Assembly: GCA_964573775.1 (NCBI GenBank)
Contig: CAZNKU010000010.1
Span: 1-42,477 of the forward strand
Source: CAZNKU01 sp964573775
Lineage (GTDB): Bacteria > Bacillota > Clostridia > Monoglobales > Firm-18
Direction of reading: 5' to 3'
DNA: 42,477 nt
Shown here: positions 6,730-13,716 of the stretch, piece by piece
Numbering within the stretch: the stretch's first letter is position 1
Layout: each line of letters begins with the position of its first letter
The notes under the pieces: generated by a model
Told to the model about the DNA's origin: nothing
The model's input: the letters and a program-made list of their open reading frames with translations, nothing else
Databases searched by the model: none
Program-made: the position numbers and the translations under genes

Positions 6730-7677
6730 TTATAATATTATAGTTGACAATATCATTATAACAGGTATTGTTATAACAGAAATCAAGGTTGTAAATGATA
6801 CTGCCTGAGTTGAATATTCTGAATCCAGATTATACCGTACTGCCAGAAGTGTCGTAACTGCCGCAACAGGGCATGCACTCGCAAGTATCAGTGGCATTGC
6901 AATTATATCTTCCCATCCCAGAAGTTTCAGAGCAAACATTGTTACTATTGGCAAAACAATAAGTCTTAAAACTGTTACTGCCCATAAAGAACCGTTTTTT
7001 AAAGTTTGTTTAATGTTAAGGTTCACTAAATACGTACCCAGAATAATCATTGGTATGGGCGTATTGATTGATGCCATAAAGCCTATCGCTTTTCCGATTG
7101 GTGCAGGCAAAGTAATACGCGTAACAAAAAGCGTTATACCTATAAATACCCCCAGAACACCGGGATTGAAAATTATCTTTTTCAAAGAAAGCTGCTTTAT
7201 ATCCTTTGTATAAATGTAAACACCGTGAGTCCAGTAAAGAATGTTGAACACAGTCACATATGCAACTGCATAAAACACACCATCATCACCGTAAATTGAA
7301 TGAATAAGAGGAAATGCCATAAATGCACAATTTGAATATACTGTCCCGAATTTGTTTATACGATCTTTTTTATATTCTCTTTTTTTGAAAGCAACGGTTG
7401 CTATAAGAATATACACAATATGTATGACAACCGAAAAAAGCAGTGCTAAACCTAAACCCTTTGCCATTTCAATATCAAATTCACGCTGATATGAATTTAT
7501 TATCAAACAGGGCACTACTACGCGAAGAACAAGCTCGGTCATCTGCTTTACACCGTCTGCTGTGAAGATACCTTTTTTTGCAAAAACATATCCTATAATC
7601 ATTAAAAAGAGCATTACCAGAACATTGCTTGCTATATTCTGCCCAACGGAAAGTGCTAAATCCAATTTATCTAACAT
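6730..7677 (-). CDS. AEC family transporter (auxin efflux carrier-like)
   Basis: 315 residues, almost wholly hydrophobic, with about ten membrane helices in two halves of the auxin-efflux-carrier/malonate transporter fold (PF03547). Recognisable blocks include GYVFAKKGIF near the N-terminus and LASACPVAAVTTLLA near the C-terminus. I took the ATG at 7677 because an AAGGAG site lies seven bases upstream; a TTG at 7683 is too close to it. It starts 13 bases after the aminotransferase stop, so the two are an operon; the transporter may move a substrate or product of that enzyme, probably an amino acid or organic acid. Confidence 0.8.
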   Translation of the reverse strand: MLDKLDLALSVGQNIASNVLVMLFLMIIGYVFAKKGIFTADGVKQMTELVLRVVVPCLIINSYQREFDIEMAKGLGLALLFSVVIHIVYILIATVAFKKREYKKDRINKFGTVYSNCAFMAFPLIHSIYGDDGVFYAVAYVTVFNILYWTHGVYIYTKDIKQLSLKKIIFNPGVLGVFIGITLFVTRITLPAPIGKAIGFMASINTPIPMIILGTYLVNLNIKQTLKNGSLWAVTVLRLIVLPIVTMFALKLLGWEDIIAMPLILASACPVAAVTTLLAVRYNLDSEYSTQAVSFTTLISVITIPVIMILSTIIL

Positions 7678-7689
7678 TGACAAGTCTCC

Positions 7690-8883
7690 TTATTTGTTAA
7701 CAACTTGGGAAAGAACTTCACCAAGAATTTTTATACCCTGTTCTATCTTTTCGTCTGTAACCGTTGAATAGTTAAGCCTGAAAGCAGAACATTTTTTGTC
7801 AAGGTCTGTCATAAATGTAGAACCGGGAACACATGCAACCTTACGTGCTGTGCAGATTTTTGCAATTTCATTCATATCGTAATCACCATTAAGGTCACAC
7901 CATATAAACAAGCCTCCGTTAGGAGTTGTATGTGTAACACCTGCGGGGAAATATTTATCTATTGCATCAAGCATTGTCTGACATTTGTGCTTATAAAGCT
8001 CACGGATTTCCGCAATGTGCTTGTCAAGACCGTACTGTTTGATATATTCATAAGCCAAAACCTGAGTAAGAACAGGAGTATGAACATCCGATACCTGCTT
8101 TGCAACAACCATTTTTGCGACAATATCCTTATGAGCACTTACAAAACCGATACGAAGTCCCGGAGCAAGAACCTTTGAATATGAACCACAATAAATTACA
8201 ATACCATCTTTATCCATTGATTTTATAGTCTGACTTTTTTCACCGTCAAATACAAGTTCGCCGTATGGATTATCTTCAATAATAACAATGTTATTTTTTT
8301 TAGCTATTTCATAAACAGCCTTACGTTTTTCCAAAGACATTGTAATACCCGACGGATTCTGGAATGTTGGGATAGTGTAAATCATCTTTATGTTATCGTT
8401 TTCCGCAACTGCTTTTTTAAGTGCATCAATATCCATACCGTCTTCCTGCACAGGAACACCTACAAGCTTTGCACCGTATGAACGGAAAGCATTAAGAGCA
8501 CCTATAAAGCTTGGTTCTTCAACTATTACAACATCACCTTCATTAACAAGGCACTTTGTTGCAAGCTCTATTCCCTGCTGACCGCCTGAAACTATAATTG
8601 TATCATTAAAGTCTTCGCAGATGTTTTCTCCTTCTGCCAAAAGTTCTTTTACAAGCTCACGTAGCGGTGTATAACCTTCTGTAATACCGTACTGTAATGC
8701 AAGTACAGGATTGTTTGTAAGTACATCCTCTGCAATTTTTGCCATTTCCTCATTTGGAAAAAGTTCTGGCGCAGGGTTGCCACCTGCTAAAGATATAACT
8801 TCAGGGTCTGCCAAAGCCTTGAAAATCTCTCTTATTGCAGAACCTTTAATTTTACTCATTCTGTTTGAAATATTAAATTCCAT
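7690..8883 (-). CDS. PLP-dependent fold-type I aminotransferase (2-aminoadipate aminotransferase-like)
   Basis: 397 residues. It matches the class I/II aminotransferases of the LysN/MocR-core type: SLAGGNPAPELFP at the N-terminus, FQNPSG (174-179), EDNPYGEL (203-210), and SYSKVLAPGLRIG with the PLP-binding lysine K237 and R244. The C-terminal FRLNYS supplies the usual substrate-carboxylate arginine. Members act on branched-chain, aromatic or 2-aminoadipate-type amino acids; the exact substrate cannot be read. There is no N-terminal GntR domain, so it is an enzyme and not a MocR regulator. The ATG at 8883 has an AAGGAG site; a GTG three codons upstream is less likely. First gene of a two-gene operon with the AEC transporter. 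Confidence 0.85.
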   Translation of the reverse strand: MEFNISNRMSKIKGSAIREIFKALADPEVISLAGGNPAPELFPNEEMAKIAEDVLTNNPVLALQYGITEGYTPLRELVKELLAEGENICEDFNDTIIVSGGQQGIELATKCLVNEGDVVIVEEPSFIGALNAFRSYGAKLVGVPVQEDGMDIDALKKAVAENDNIKMIYTIPTFQNPSGITMSLEKRKAVYEIAKKNNIVIIEDNPYGELVFDGEKSQTIKSMDKDGIVIYCGSYSKVLAPGLRIGFVSAHKDIVAKMVVAKQVSDVHTPVLTQVLAYEYIKQYGLDKHIAEIRELYKHKCQTMLDAIDKYFPAGVTHTTPNGGLFIWCDLNGDYDMNEIAKICTARKVACVPGSTFMTDLDKKCSAFRLNYSTVTDEKIEQGIKILGEVLSQVVNK

Positions 8884-8912
8884 TTTTTGCACTCCTTCTT
8901 TTAAATCAAATC

Positions 8913-8948
8913 AAAAAAACCTTCCTTTTTTTAAGAGGAAGGTTTTTA
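8913..8948 (-). terminator. intrinsic terminator
   Basis: AACCTTCCT / AGGAAGGTT stem with a 9-base loop and a T-run on the minus strand. It ends the upstream membrane protein gene and separates it from the aminotransferase operon. Confidence 0.8.
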
Positions 8949-8958
8949 AAAACTCAAA

Positions 8959-9945
8959 TTATTGTCTGTATATTGCGTTTGCCTTATAGTGCTGAATAAT
9001 ATTGATTACGGATGCAGCAATAACACCAACTGCCATTACAACGTAAATGATAAATTTTGAATCAAGAACCATAAGCGAATTTATGAAACATCCAAGTATA
9101 CACAACACAGCCCATACTATTGATATAATAGGAGTTACCATGTTTTTGTGGTAACCTGCATTGAAAATACTGCCCAATATACCAATTACAAACAACAACA
9201 GCGGAATTAAGATAACGCCGTTAATTTCAAATTCAACACCTGTGCTCATAACTGCAGATTCAAATGCATTTGCAAAACCACCCTTGTAGTTATTCGGCAA
9301 CAAAAGATAACCCATAATAGAAGCACTATGATTATTAAACTCAAAAGGCATAAACATTAGCGCTGTAGCACCAAGCATAAGTATTGTACAAATACTGTTA
9401 AGGAAAATATGTACATTAACATACTTAAGCCAACTGTTTTTCGAAAGATCAATAATGATAAAAACAACCGCAACTAAAGAAAAACCAAATATAAGTGCAG
9501 CAACAACAATTTTCGCAATGTATGTTGAATCATAAGTCTTAAGTATGTGGCTCATATTATTTGTGAACAACAAAGAATACAAAGCAAAACCTGAAAAAGC
9601 CAATGTAACTAACTTTGAAACAAGTCCACTGTTAAATTTCTTGAAACACATAAACAATGAAACCAAACCTAATACGAACAAAGCATATACATTGTTGTAC
9701 AGGTGATCAAAACTGAATGTGTCTCCAATTTCTTTTTCCATAAGAGTAAGAATAGTTCTTGAGTCACCCTGAGTAGGAACACTTACCGGTCTCATAATAG
9801 AGAAGTCTTTAATGTTTTCATCAGGATATACCGCTGATATAGAAACTGTCTGCATAAAAAGCAACACTAAAAACGCCGCTATAAGCAAACCTATAATTAA
9901 GTTTTGTTTTTTTCTGTAACCACTACAAATCATTTTACTTTCCAT
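8959..9945 (-). CDS. multi-pass membrane protein of unknown function
   Basis: 328 residues from the ATG at 9945, which has a GGGAGGA site. A first helix (about residues 15-37) is followed by an extracytoplasmic stretch of about 60 residues and then seven or so further helices. No catalytic motif, cofactor motif or transporter signature is visible and I recognise no family. It is a single gene with a consensus promoter and a terminator. A longer frame extends 20 codons upstream but lies across the promoter region and lacks a ribosome site. Confidence 0.7.
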   Translation of the reverse strand: MESKMICSGYRKKQNLIIGLLIAAFLVLLFMQTVSISAVYPDENIKDFSIMRPVSVPTQGDSRTILTLMEKEIGDTFSFDHLYNNVYALFVLGLVSLFMCFKKFNSGLVSKLVTLAFSGFALYSLLFTNNMSHILKTYDSTYIAKIVVAALIFGFSLVAVVFIIIDLSKNSWLKYVNVHIFLNSICTILMLGATALMFMPFEFNNHSASIMGYLLLPNNYKGGFANAFESAVMSTGVEFEINGVILIPLLLFVIGILGSIFNAGYHKNMVTPIISIVWAVLCILGCFINSLMVLDSKFIIYVVMAVGVIAASVINIIQHYKANAIYRQ

Positions 9946-9976
9946 TGTATTTCCTCCCATTTCTGCATGTGTTTTT

Positions 9977-10005
9977 AGTATACCACACTTAGTTTTGAAT
10001 GTCAA
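9977..10005 (-). promoter_or_regulatory. consensus sigma-A promoter
   Basis: On the minus strand TTGACA (10000-10005) and TATACT (9977-9982) with a 17-base spacer, driving the membrane protein gene at 8959-9945. Confidence 0.8.
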
Positions 10006-10127
10006 TTAAGCAAAATAATTTTTTCGGTTTTAAAAAGAAAAATACGCATCATTTGGTTAAATGCACAAAAATACGGTTCAATATTTGTAAAAAATGCCAA
10101 ATGTCAATTTTTCAAAATCGGCAATAC

Positions 10128-10156
10128 TTGACAATCATTTTGAAAAATAATATAAT
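10128..10156 (+). promoter_or_regulatory. consensus sigma-A promoter of the T-box leader
   Basis: TTGACA (10128-10133) and TATAAT (10151-10156) with a 17-base spacer; transcription should start near 10163. Confidence 0.85.
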
Positions 10157-10162
10157 GAGTGT

Positions 10163-10470
10163 GTTGAAACAATCAACAAACCACTAAATGCAATGACTTG
10201 GAACAAGTAGATATCCGAGGTACTCAAGAGAGAGGCGGCGGTTGGTGTGAGCCGTAGGGGAAACGGATATTGAATACATCCAAAGAGCAGCGCACCGAAC
10301 AATAATATATATTAAGTAGGCTGTGCCGGCTGACAACCGTTAATGTGTCAGAGTATACGTTTTGTGTACTTGTAAAGGGCAACACCGTGAGATGTTGTCA
10401 AATTGAGGTGGTACCACGGGAGTTTTTATCTCGTCCTCATAATTTATATTATGTTGGACGGGATTTTTTT
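10163..10470 (+). promoter_or_regulatory. T-box leader, probably tyrosine-specific
   Basis: The T-box sequence TGGTACCACGGG (10409-10420) is unmistakable and is followed by a terminator (stem 10428-10436 / 10456-10464, then T-run). Stem I has ATATCCG (about 10211-10217) pairing with CGGATAT (10264-10270), an AGTA on the 5' side of the specifier loop, and TGAATACA on the 3' side before the lower stem (TTGGA/TCCAA). The codon next to the conserved purine is UAC (10275-10277), i.e. tyrosine. The TGGT bulge predicts a discriminator A, as in tRNA-Tyr. Uncharged tRNA should allow read-through into the symporter gene. Confidence 0.85.
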
Positions 10471-10492
10471 CGTCCAAAAGGAGGAAAAAGAA

Positions 10493-12004
10493 ATGGTTAT
10501 TTTAATGTTGGTAGTGTTTTTTGCGGTTATGATTGGCGTAGGTATATATTGCCGAAAAAACGCAACAGATGTTAACGGCTTTGTATTAGGCGGTCGCTCG
10601 GTAGGTCCGTGGCTTACAGCTTTTGCTTACGGTACATCATATTTTTCAGCCGTTATTTTTGTAGGCTATGCCGGACAATTTGGATGGAGATTTGGTATAG
10701 CATCTACATGGATTGGTATGGGTAACGCATTTATCGGTTCATTGCTTGCATGGGTTATATTGGGCAGAAGAACGAGACTTATGTCACAACATCTTGAAAG
10801 TGCAACAATGCCTGAATTTTTTGGAAAGAGATACAACAGCAACGCGCTAAAAATTGTTGCATCAATTATCGTATTTATATTCCTTATTCCTTATACAGCT
10901 TCATTGTATAACGGTCTTTCAAATTTGTTTAATATGGCATTTCCGGATATTCCGTACAGTGCAATTGTAATTTTAATGGCAGTACTTACAGGAATTTACG
11001 TTATAGCAGGTGGCTATATGGCAACGGCTATTAACGACTTTATTCAGGGCATTATTATGCTGGTTGGTATTGTTGCAGTAATTGCTGCAGTCTTAAATGG
11101 ACAGGGTGGCTTTGAAAATGCTTTGGCAAAGCTTGCCGAAATACCCGGGGAATCTTCAGGAGTATACAATTCATTCTTCGGTCCAGAACCTCTTAACTTA
11201 TTATTTGTTGTAATATTAACATCACTTGGAACATGGGGATTGCCTCAGATGGTTCAGAAGTTCTATGCTATAAAAAGCGAAAAAGATATTGCAAAAGGCA
11301 CAATTATTTCAACAGCTTTTGCTGTTATTGTAGCAGGCGGTTGCTATTTCCTTGGCGGATTCGGCAGATTGTTTACAGACAAATTGCCGGCAGACGGTTA
11401 TGACGGAATAATTCCCCTGATGCTTGAAAATCTACCTGAAATACTTATAGGTATAGTTATTGTTTTGGTACTTTCCGCATCGATGTCCACACTTTCATCA
11501 CTTGTACTTGCATCAAGCTCAACCTTGACACTGGATATGATTAAAGATCATATGATAAAAAATATGTCCGAGAAAAAACAGGTATTTATTATGCGTGTGC
11601 TTATCGTTGTATTTGTTGCAATATCAGCATTTATTGCAATTAACAAAGGCAGTCTTGGATACATCGCTGATATGATGGGTATTTCATGGGGTGCTTTGGC
11701 AGGTGCTTTCCTTGCTCCGTTTATGTTTGGTTTGTACTACAAAAAGACAACAAATGCCTCCGTATGGGTATCATTTATCTTTGGAGCCGGCATTATGGTT
11801 CTAAATATGTTGTTCAGACCATACTTCCCCGAAATTTTACAATCACCTATCAACTGCGGTGTTATAGCAATGCTTGGAGGAATTATCCTTGTCCCTGTGG
11901 TAAGCTGGATTACTCCTAAACCAAATAAGGAAATGGTTGAAGAATTATTCTCCTGCTACAACCAAAAGGTTACTGTAGATGCAAAAAAATCATTGGGTGA
12001 CTAA
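10493..12004 (+). CDS. sodium:solute symporter (SSS family), predicted tyrosine-responsive amino-acid importer
   Basis: 503 residues, the usual length of PutP-type symporters, with about 13 membrane helices. SSS hallmarks are visible: GFVLGGRSVGPWLTAF near the N-terminus, AGGYMATAINDFIQGIIM in the middle and ASMSTLSSLVLASSS with the sodium-site serines. Start chosen at ATG 10493 behind AAAAGGAGG; a longer frame would run back through the T-box terminator. It is a single gene between the T-box and a strong terminator. The family includes proline, pantothenate and sugar carriers; the T-box specifier points to tyrosine or a related amino acid, which is inference and not seen in the protein. Confidence 0.85.
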   Translation: MVILMLVVFFAVMIGVGIYCRKNATDVNGFVLGGRSVGPWLTAFAYGTSYFSAVIFVGYAGQFGWRFGIASTWIGMGNAFIGSLLAWVILGRRTRLMSQHLESATMPEFFGKRYNSNALKIVASIIVFIFLIPYTASLYNGLSNLFNMAFPDIPYSAIVILMAVLTGIYVIAGGYMATAINDFIQGIIMLVGIVAVIAAVLNGQGGFENALAKLAEIPGESSGVYNSFFGPEPLNLLFVVILTSLGTWGLPQMVQKFYAIKSEKDIAKGTIISTAFAVIVAGGCYFLGGFGRLFTDKLPADGYDGIIPLMLENLPEILIGIVIVLVLSASMSTLSSLVLASSSTLTLDMIKDHMIKNMSEKKQVFIMRVLIVVFVAISAFIAINKGSLGYIADMMGISWGALAGAFLAPFMFGLYYKKTTNASVWVSFIFGAGIMVLNMLFRPYFPEILQSPINCGVIAMLGGIILVPVVSWITPKPNKEMVEELFSCYNQKVTVDAKKSLGD

Positions 12005-12008
12005 ATTG

Positions 12009-12047
12009 AAAAAGTCTGACAATTTATGTCAGACTTTTTCTTTTTTT
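12009..12047 (+). terminator. strong intrinsic terminator
   Basis: A 13-base stem (AAAAAGTCTGACA / TGTCAGACTTTTT) with a five-base loop and T-run, just after the symporter stop codon. Confidence 0.9.
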
Positions 12048-12058
12048 GCTAAAAATCG

Positions 12059-12087
12059 TTTACAATTAATTAACAATATGTTAAAAT
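12059..12087 (+). promoter_or_regulatory. promoter of the purine permease gene
   Basis: TTTACA (12059-12064) and TAAAAT (12082-12087) with a 17-base spacer. No purine riboswitch core is visible in the leader. Confidence 0.65.
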
Positions 12088-12090
12088 AAT

Positions 12091-12119
12091 ATTGTGTTGC
12101 TTACATAAAACAACACAAT
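12091..12119. promoter_or_regulatory. 9-base inverted repeat in the permease leader, candidate operator
   Basis: ATTGTGTTG (12091-12099) and CAACACAAT (12111-12119) form a perfect inverted repeat with an 11-base spacer, placed at the expected transcription start. It has no T-run, so an operator or mRNA hairpin is more likely than a terminator. Confidence 0.45.
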
Positions 12120-12149
12120 AAAAAATTTGAATATGGAGGGCTTAAATCA

Positions 12150-13577
12150 ATGGAAAAATTGTTTAAGTTGAAACAAAACGGCACGAATGTGCGTACCGAA
12201 ATATTAGCCGGTATTACCACATTCATGACAATGGCGTACATTATCGCGCTTAACCCTAACTTACTTACAAATTTCGGTAATGACGGGGGACCTGCATTAT
12301 GGAACGGTGTATTTTTAGCAACATGTATTGCTTCAGGTATAGCAATGATTTGTATGGCATTTTTGGCAAATAAGCCTTTTGCTTTGGCTCCGGGTATGGG
12401 TCTTAACAGTTTCTTTGCTGTTGTTGTAGGTAACATTGTTACAATGACAGGTACAAGTTATCTTGTTTCCTTCCAGGCAGCACTTTGTATTATCCTTATT
12501 GAAGGTATAGTGTTCATTATTTTATCTGTTCTTTCAATAAGAGAAAAAATTGTTGATGCAATTCCTGTTGGTATTCGTAATGGTATTGCTCCTGCTATCG
12601 GTATTATGCTTATGAATATCGGCCTTGGTTCAAATGCAGGTATTTACAATGCTGAAGGTACTCCTTTCTATGTGCTTAAAGACTTCTTTGGCGCTTTGAC
12701 TCCTTCTGTTATTTCAAAAAGTATGGGCGATGCTTATCCGGCAATGGTACTTACAGTTGCAACAATGTTTATCGGCTTGTTTGTGATGATTGTTCTTGAC
12801 AAGAAAAAAGTTAAGGGTTCAGTTTTGATAGGTATGCTTATTGCAAGTATTATATACTGGGCAGGTCAGGCAATTTTCTTCCAAGTGAACCCATTTGCTT
12901 CACTTGCAACAGCTTCATTTGTTCCTCCATTTGCTGATATGGCAGCTACAACACTGTTTAAATTTGACTTTGCAACATTAATGCAGATTGGCTGGTTTAC
13001 AGTTATTACATTGGTTATCACATTCTGTATGATAGATATGTTCGATACAATCGGCACATTTGTAGGTGCAGCTTCACGCGGTGGTATGCTAGATAAAGAC
13101 GGCAAAATGCCTAACATGAGAGAAAGTCTTCTTTCAGATGCTATCGGTACTGTTGCAGGTGCATGCACAGGTACATCAACAGTTACAACATTTGTAGAAT
13201 CAGCTTCAGGTATTGAAGCAGGCGGTAGAACAGGTCTTACAGCTTTGACAACAGGTATTTTGTTCCTTGCTTGTATGTTCATTGCTCCTATTGCCGCAAT
13301 AATTCCACCTGCTGCAACATCATCAGCTCTTATTTATGTTGGTATCTTGATGATTTCAGGTCTTAAAAATATAAACTGGGATGATCTTGACCAGGTTGTT
13401 CCTGCTGCTATTATGTTAATTACAATGCCTGTTTCAGGTTCAATCGGACACGCAATCGGCTTGGCTTTGATTTCTTACACATTGATTAAAGTTTTCAGTG
13501 GTAAACCAAAGGATGTATCAATTCTTACTTACATCATTTCATTGATATTCCTTGTTAAATTCTTCTTGGTTGTCTGA
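12150..13577 (+). CDS. NCS2 family purine permease (AzgA/PbuG-like)
   Basis: 475 residues with the features of AzgA-like nucleobase permeases: TEILAGITTFMTMAYIIALN at the start, FALAPGMGLNSFFA (about 75-88), VGIRNGIAPAIGIMLMNIGL, MFDTIGTFVGAASRGG and GTSTVTTFVESASGIEAGGR. These proteins import hypoxanthine, guanine or adenine by proton symport through a 14-helix fold. It starts with ATG behind a TGGAGGG site. It is a monocistronic unit with its own promoter and terminator. Purine type cannot be resolved from motifs alone. Confidence 0.9.
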   Translation: MEKLFKLKQNGTNVRTEILAGITTFMTMAYIIALNPNLLTNFGNDGGPALWNGVFLATCIASGIAMICMAFLANKPFALAPGMGLNSFFAVVVGNIVTMTGTSYLVSFQAALCIILIEGIVFIILSVLSIREKIVDAIPVGIRNGIAPAIGIMLMNIGLGSNAGIYNAEGTPFYVLKDFFGALTPSVISKSMGDAYPAMVLTVATMFIGLFVMIVLDKKKVKGSVLIGMLIASIIYWAGQAIFFQVNPFASLATASFVPPFADMAATTLFKFDFATLMQIGWFTVITLVITFCMIDMFDTIGTFVGAASRGGMLDKDGKMPNMRESLLSDAIGTVAGACTGTSTVTTFVESASGIEAGGRTGLTALTTGILFLACMFIAPIAAIIPPAATSSALIYVGILMISGLKNINWDDLDQVVPAAIMLITMPVSGSIGHAIGLALISYTLIKVFSGKPKDVSILTYIISLIFLVKFFLVV

Positions 13578-13590
13578 TATTATAACTATA

Positions 13591-13625
13591 AAATCCTAAG
13601 CGGATATCCGCTTAGGATTTTTTTG
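13591..13625 (+). terminator. intrinsic terminator of the purine permease gene
   Basis: A near-perfect palindrome AAATCCTAAGCGGATA / TATCCGCTTAGGATTT followed by Ts. Confidence 0.9.
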
Positions 13626-13665
13626 ACTAATTCACTTATAAAAGATTCAAAAATCTATTTAATCA

Positions 13666-13700
13666 TACAAAAAGCATAGTGCGAAGACTATGCTTTTTTA
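13666..13700 (-). terminator. bidirectional terminator after the SLH protein gene
   Basis: AAAAAGCATAGT / ACTATGCTTTTT stem with six-base loop and flanking A/T runs, 17 bases beyond the stop codon of the minus-strand SLH gene. Confidence 0.85.
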
Positions 13701-13716
13701 TTTATTTAATTAATTA

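Noticed and set aside
10276..10278. Alternative T-box specifier ACA (threonine)
   Set aside because: It would leave no purine between the codon and the lower stem; UAC fits the loop geometry and the tRNA-Tyr discriminator better, but a covariance fold should confirm.
10345..10575. Short plus-strand frame across the T-box terminator
   Set aside because: It is explained by the T-box leader and the symporter start; composition is not protein-like.
12866..13282. 138-codon minus-strand frame opposite the purine permease
   Set aside because: Shadow of a highly conserved permease frame.
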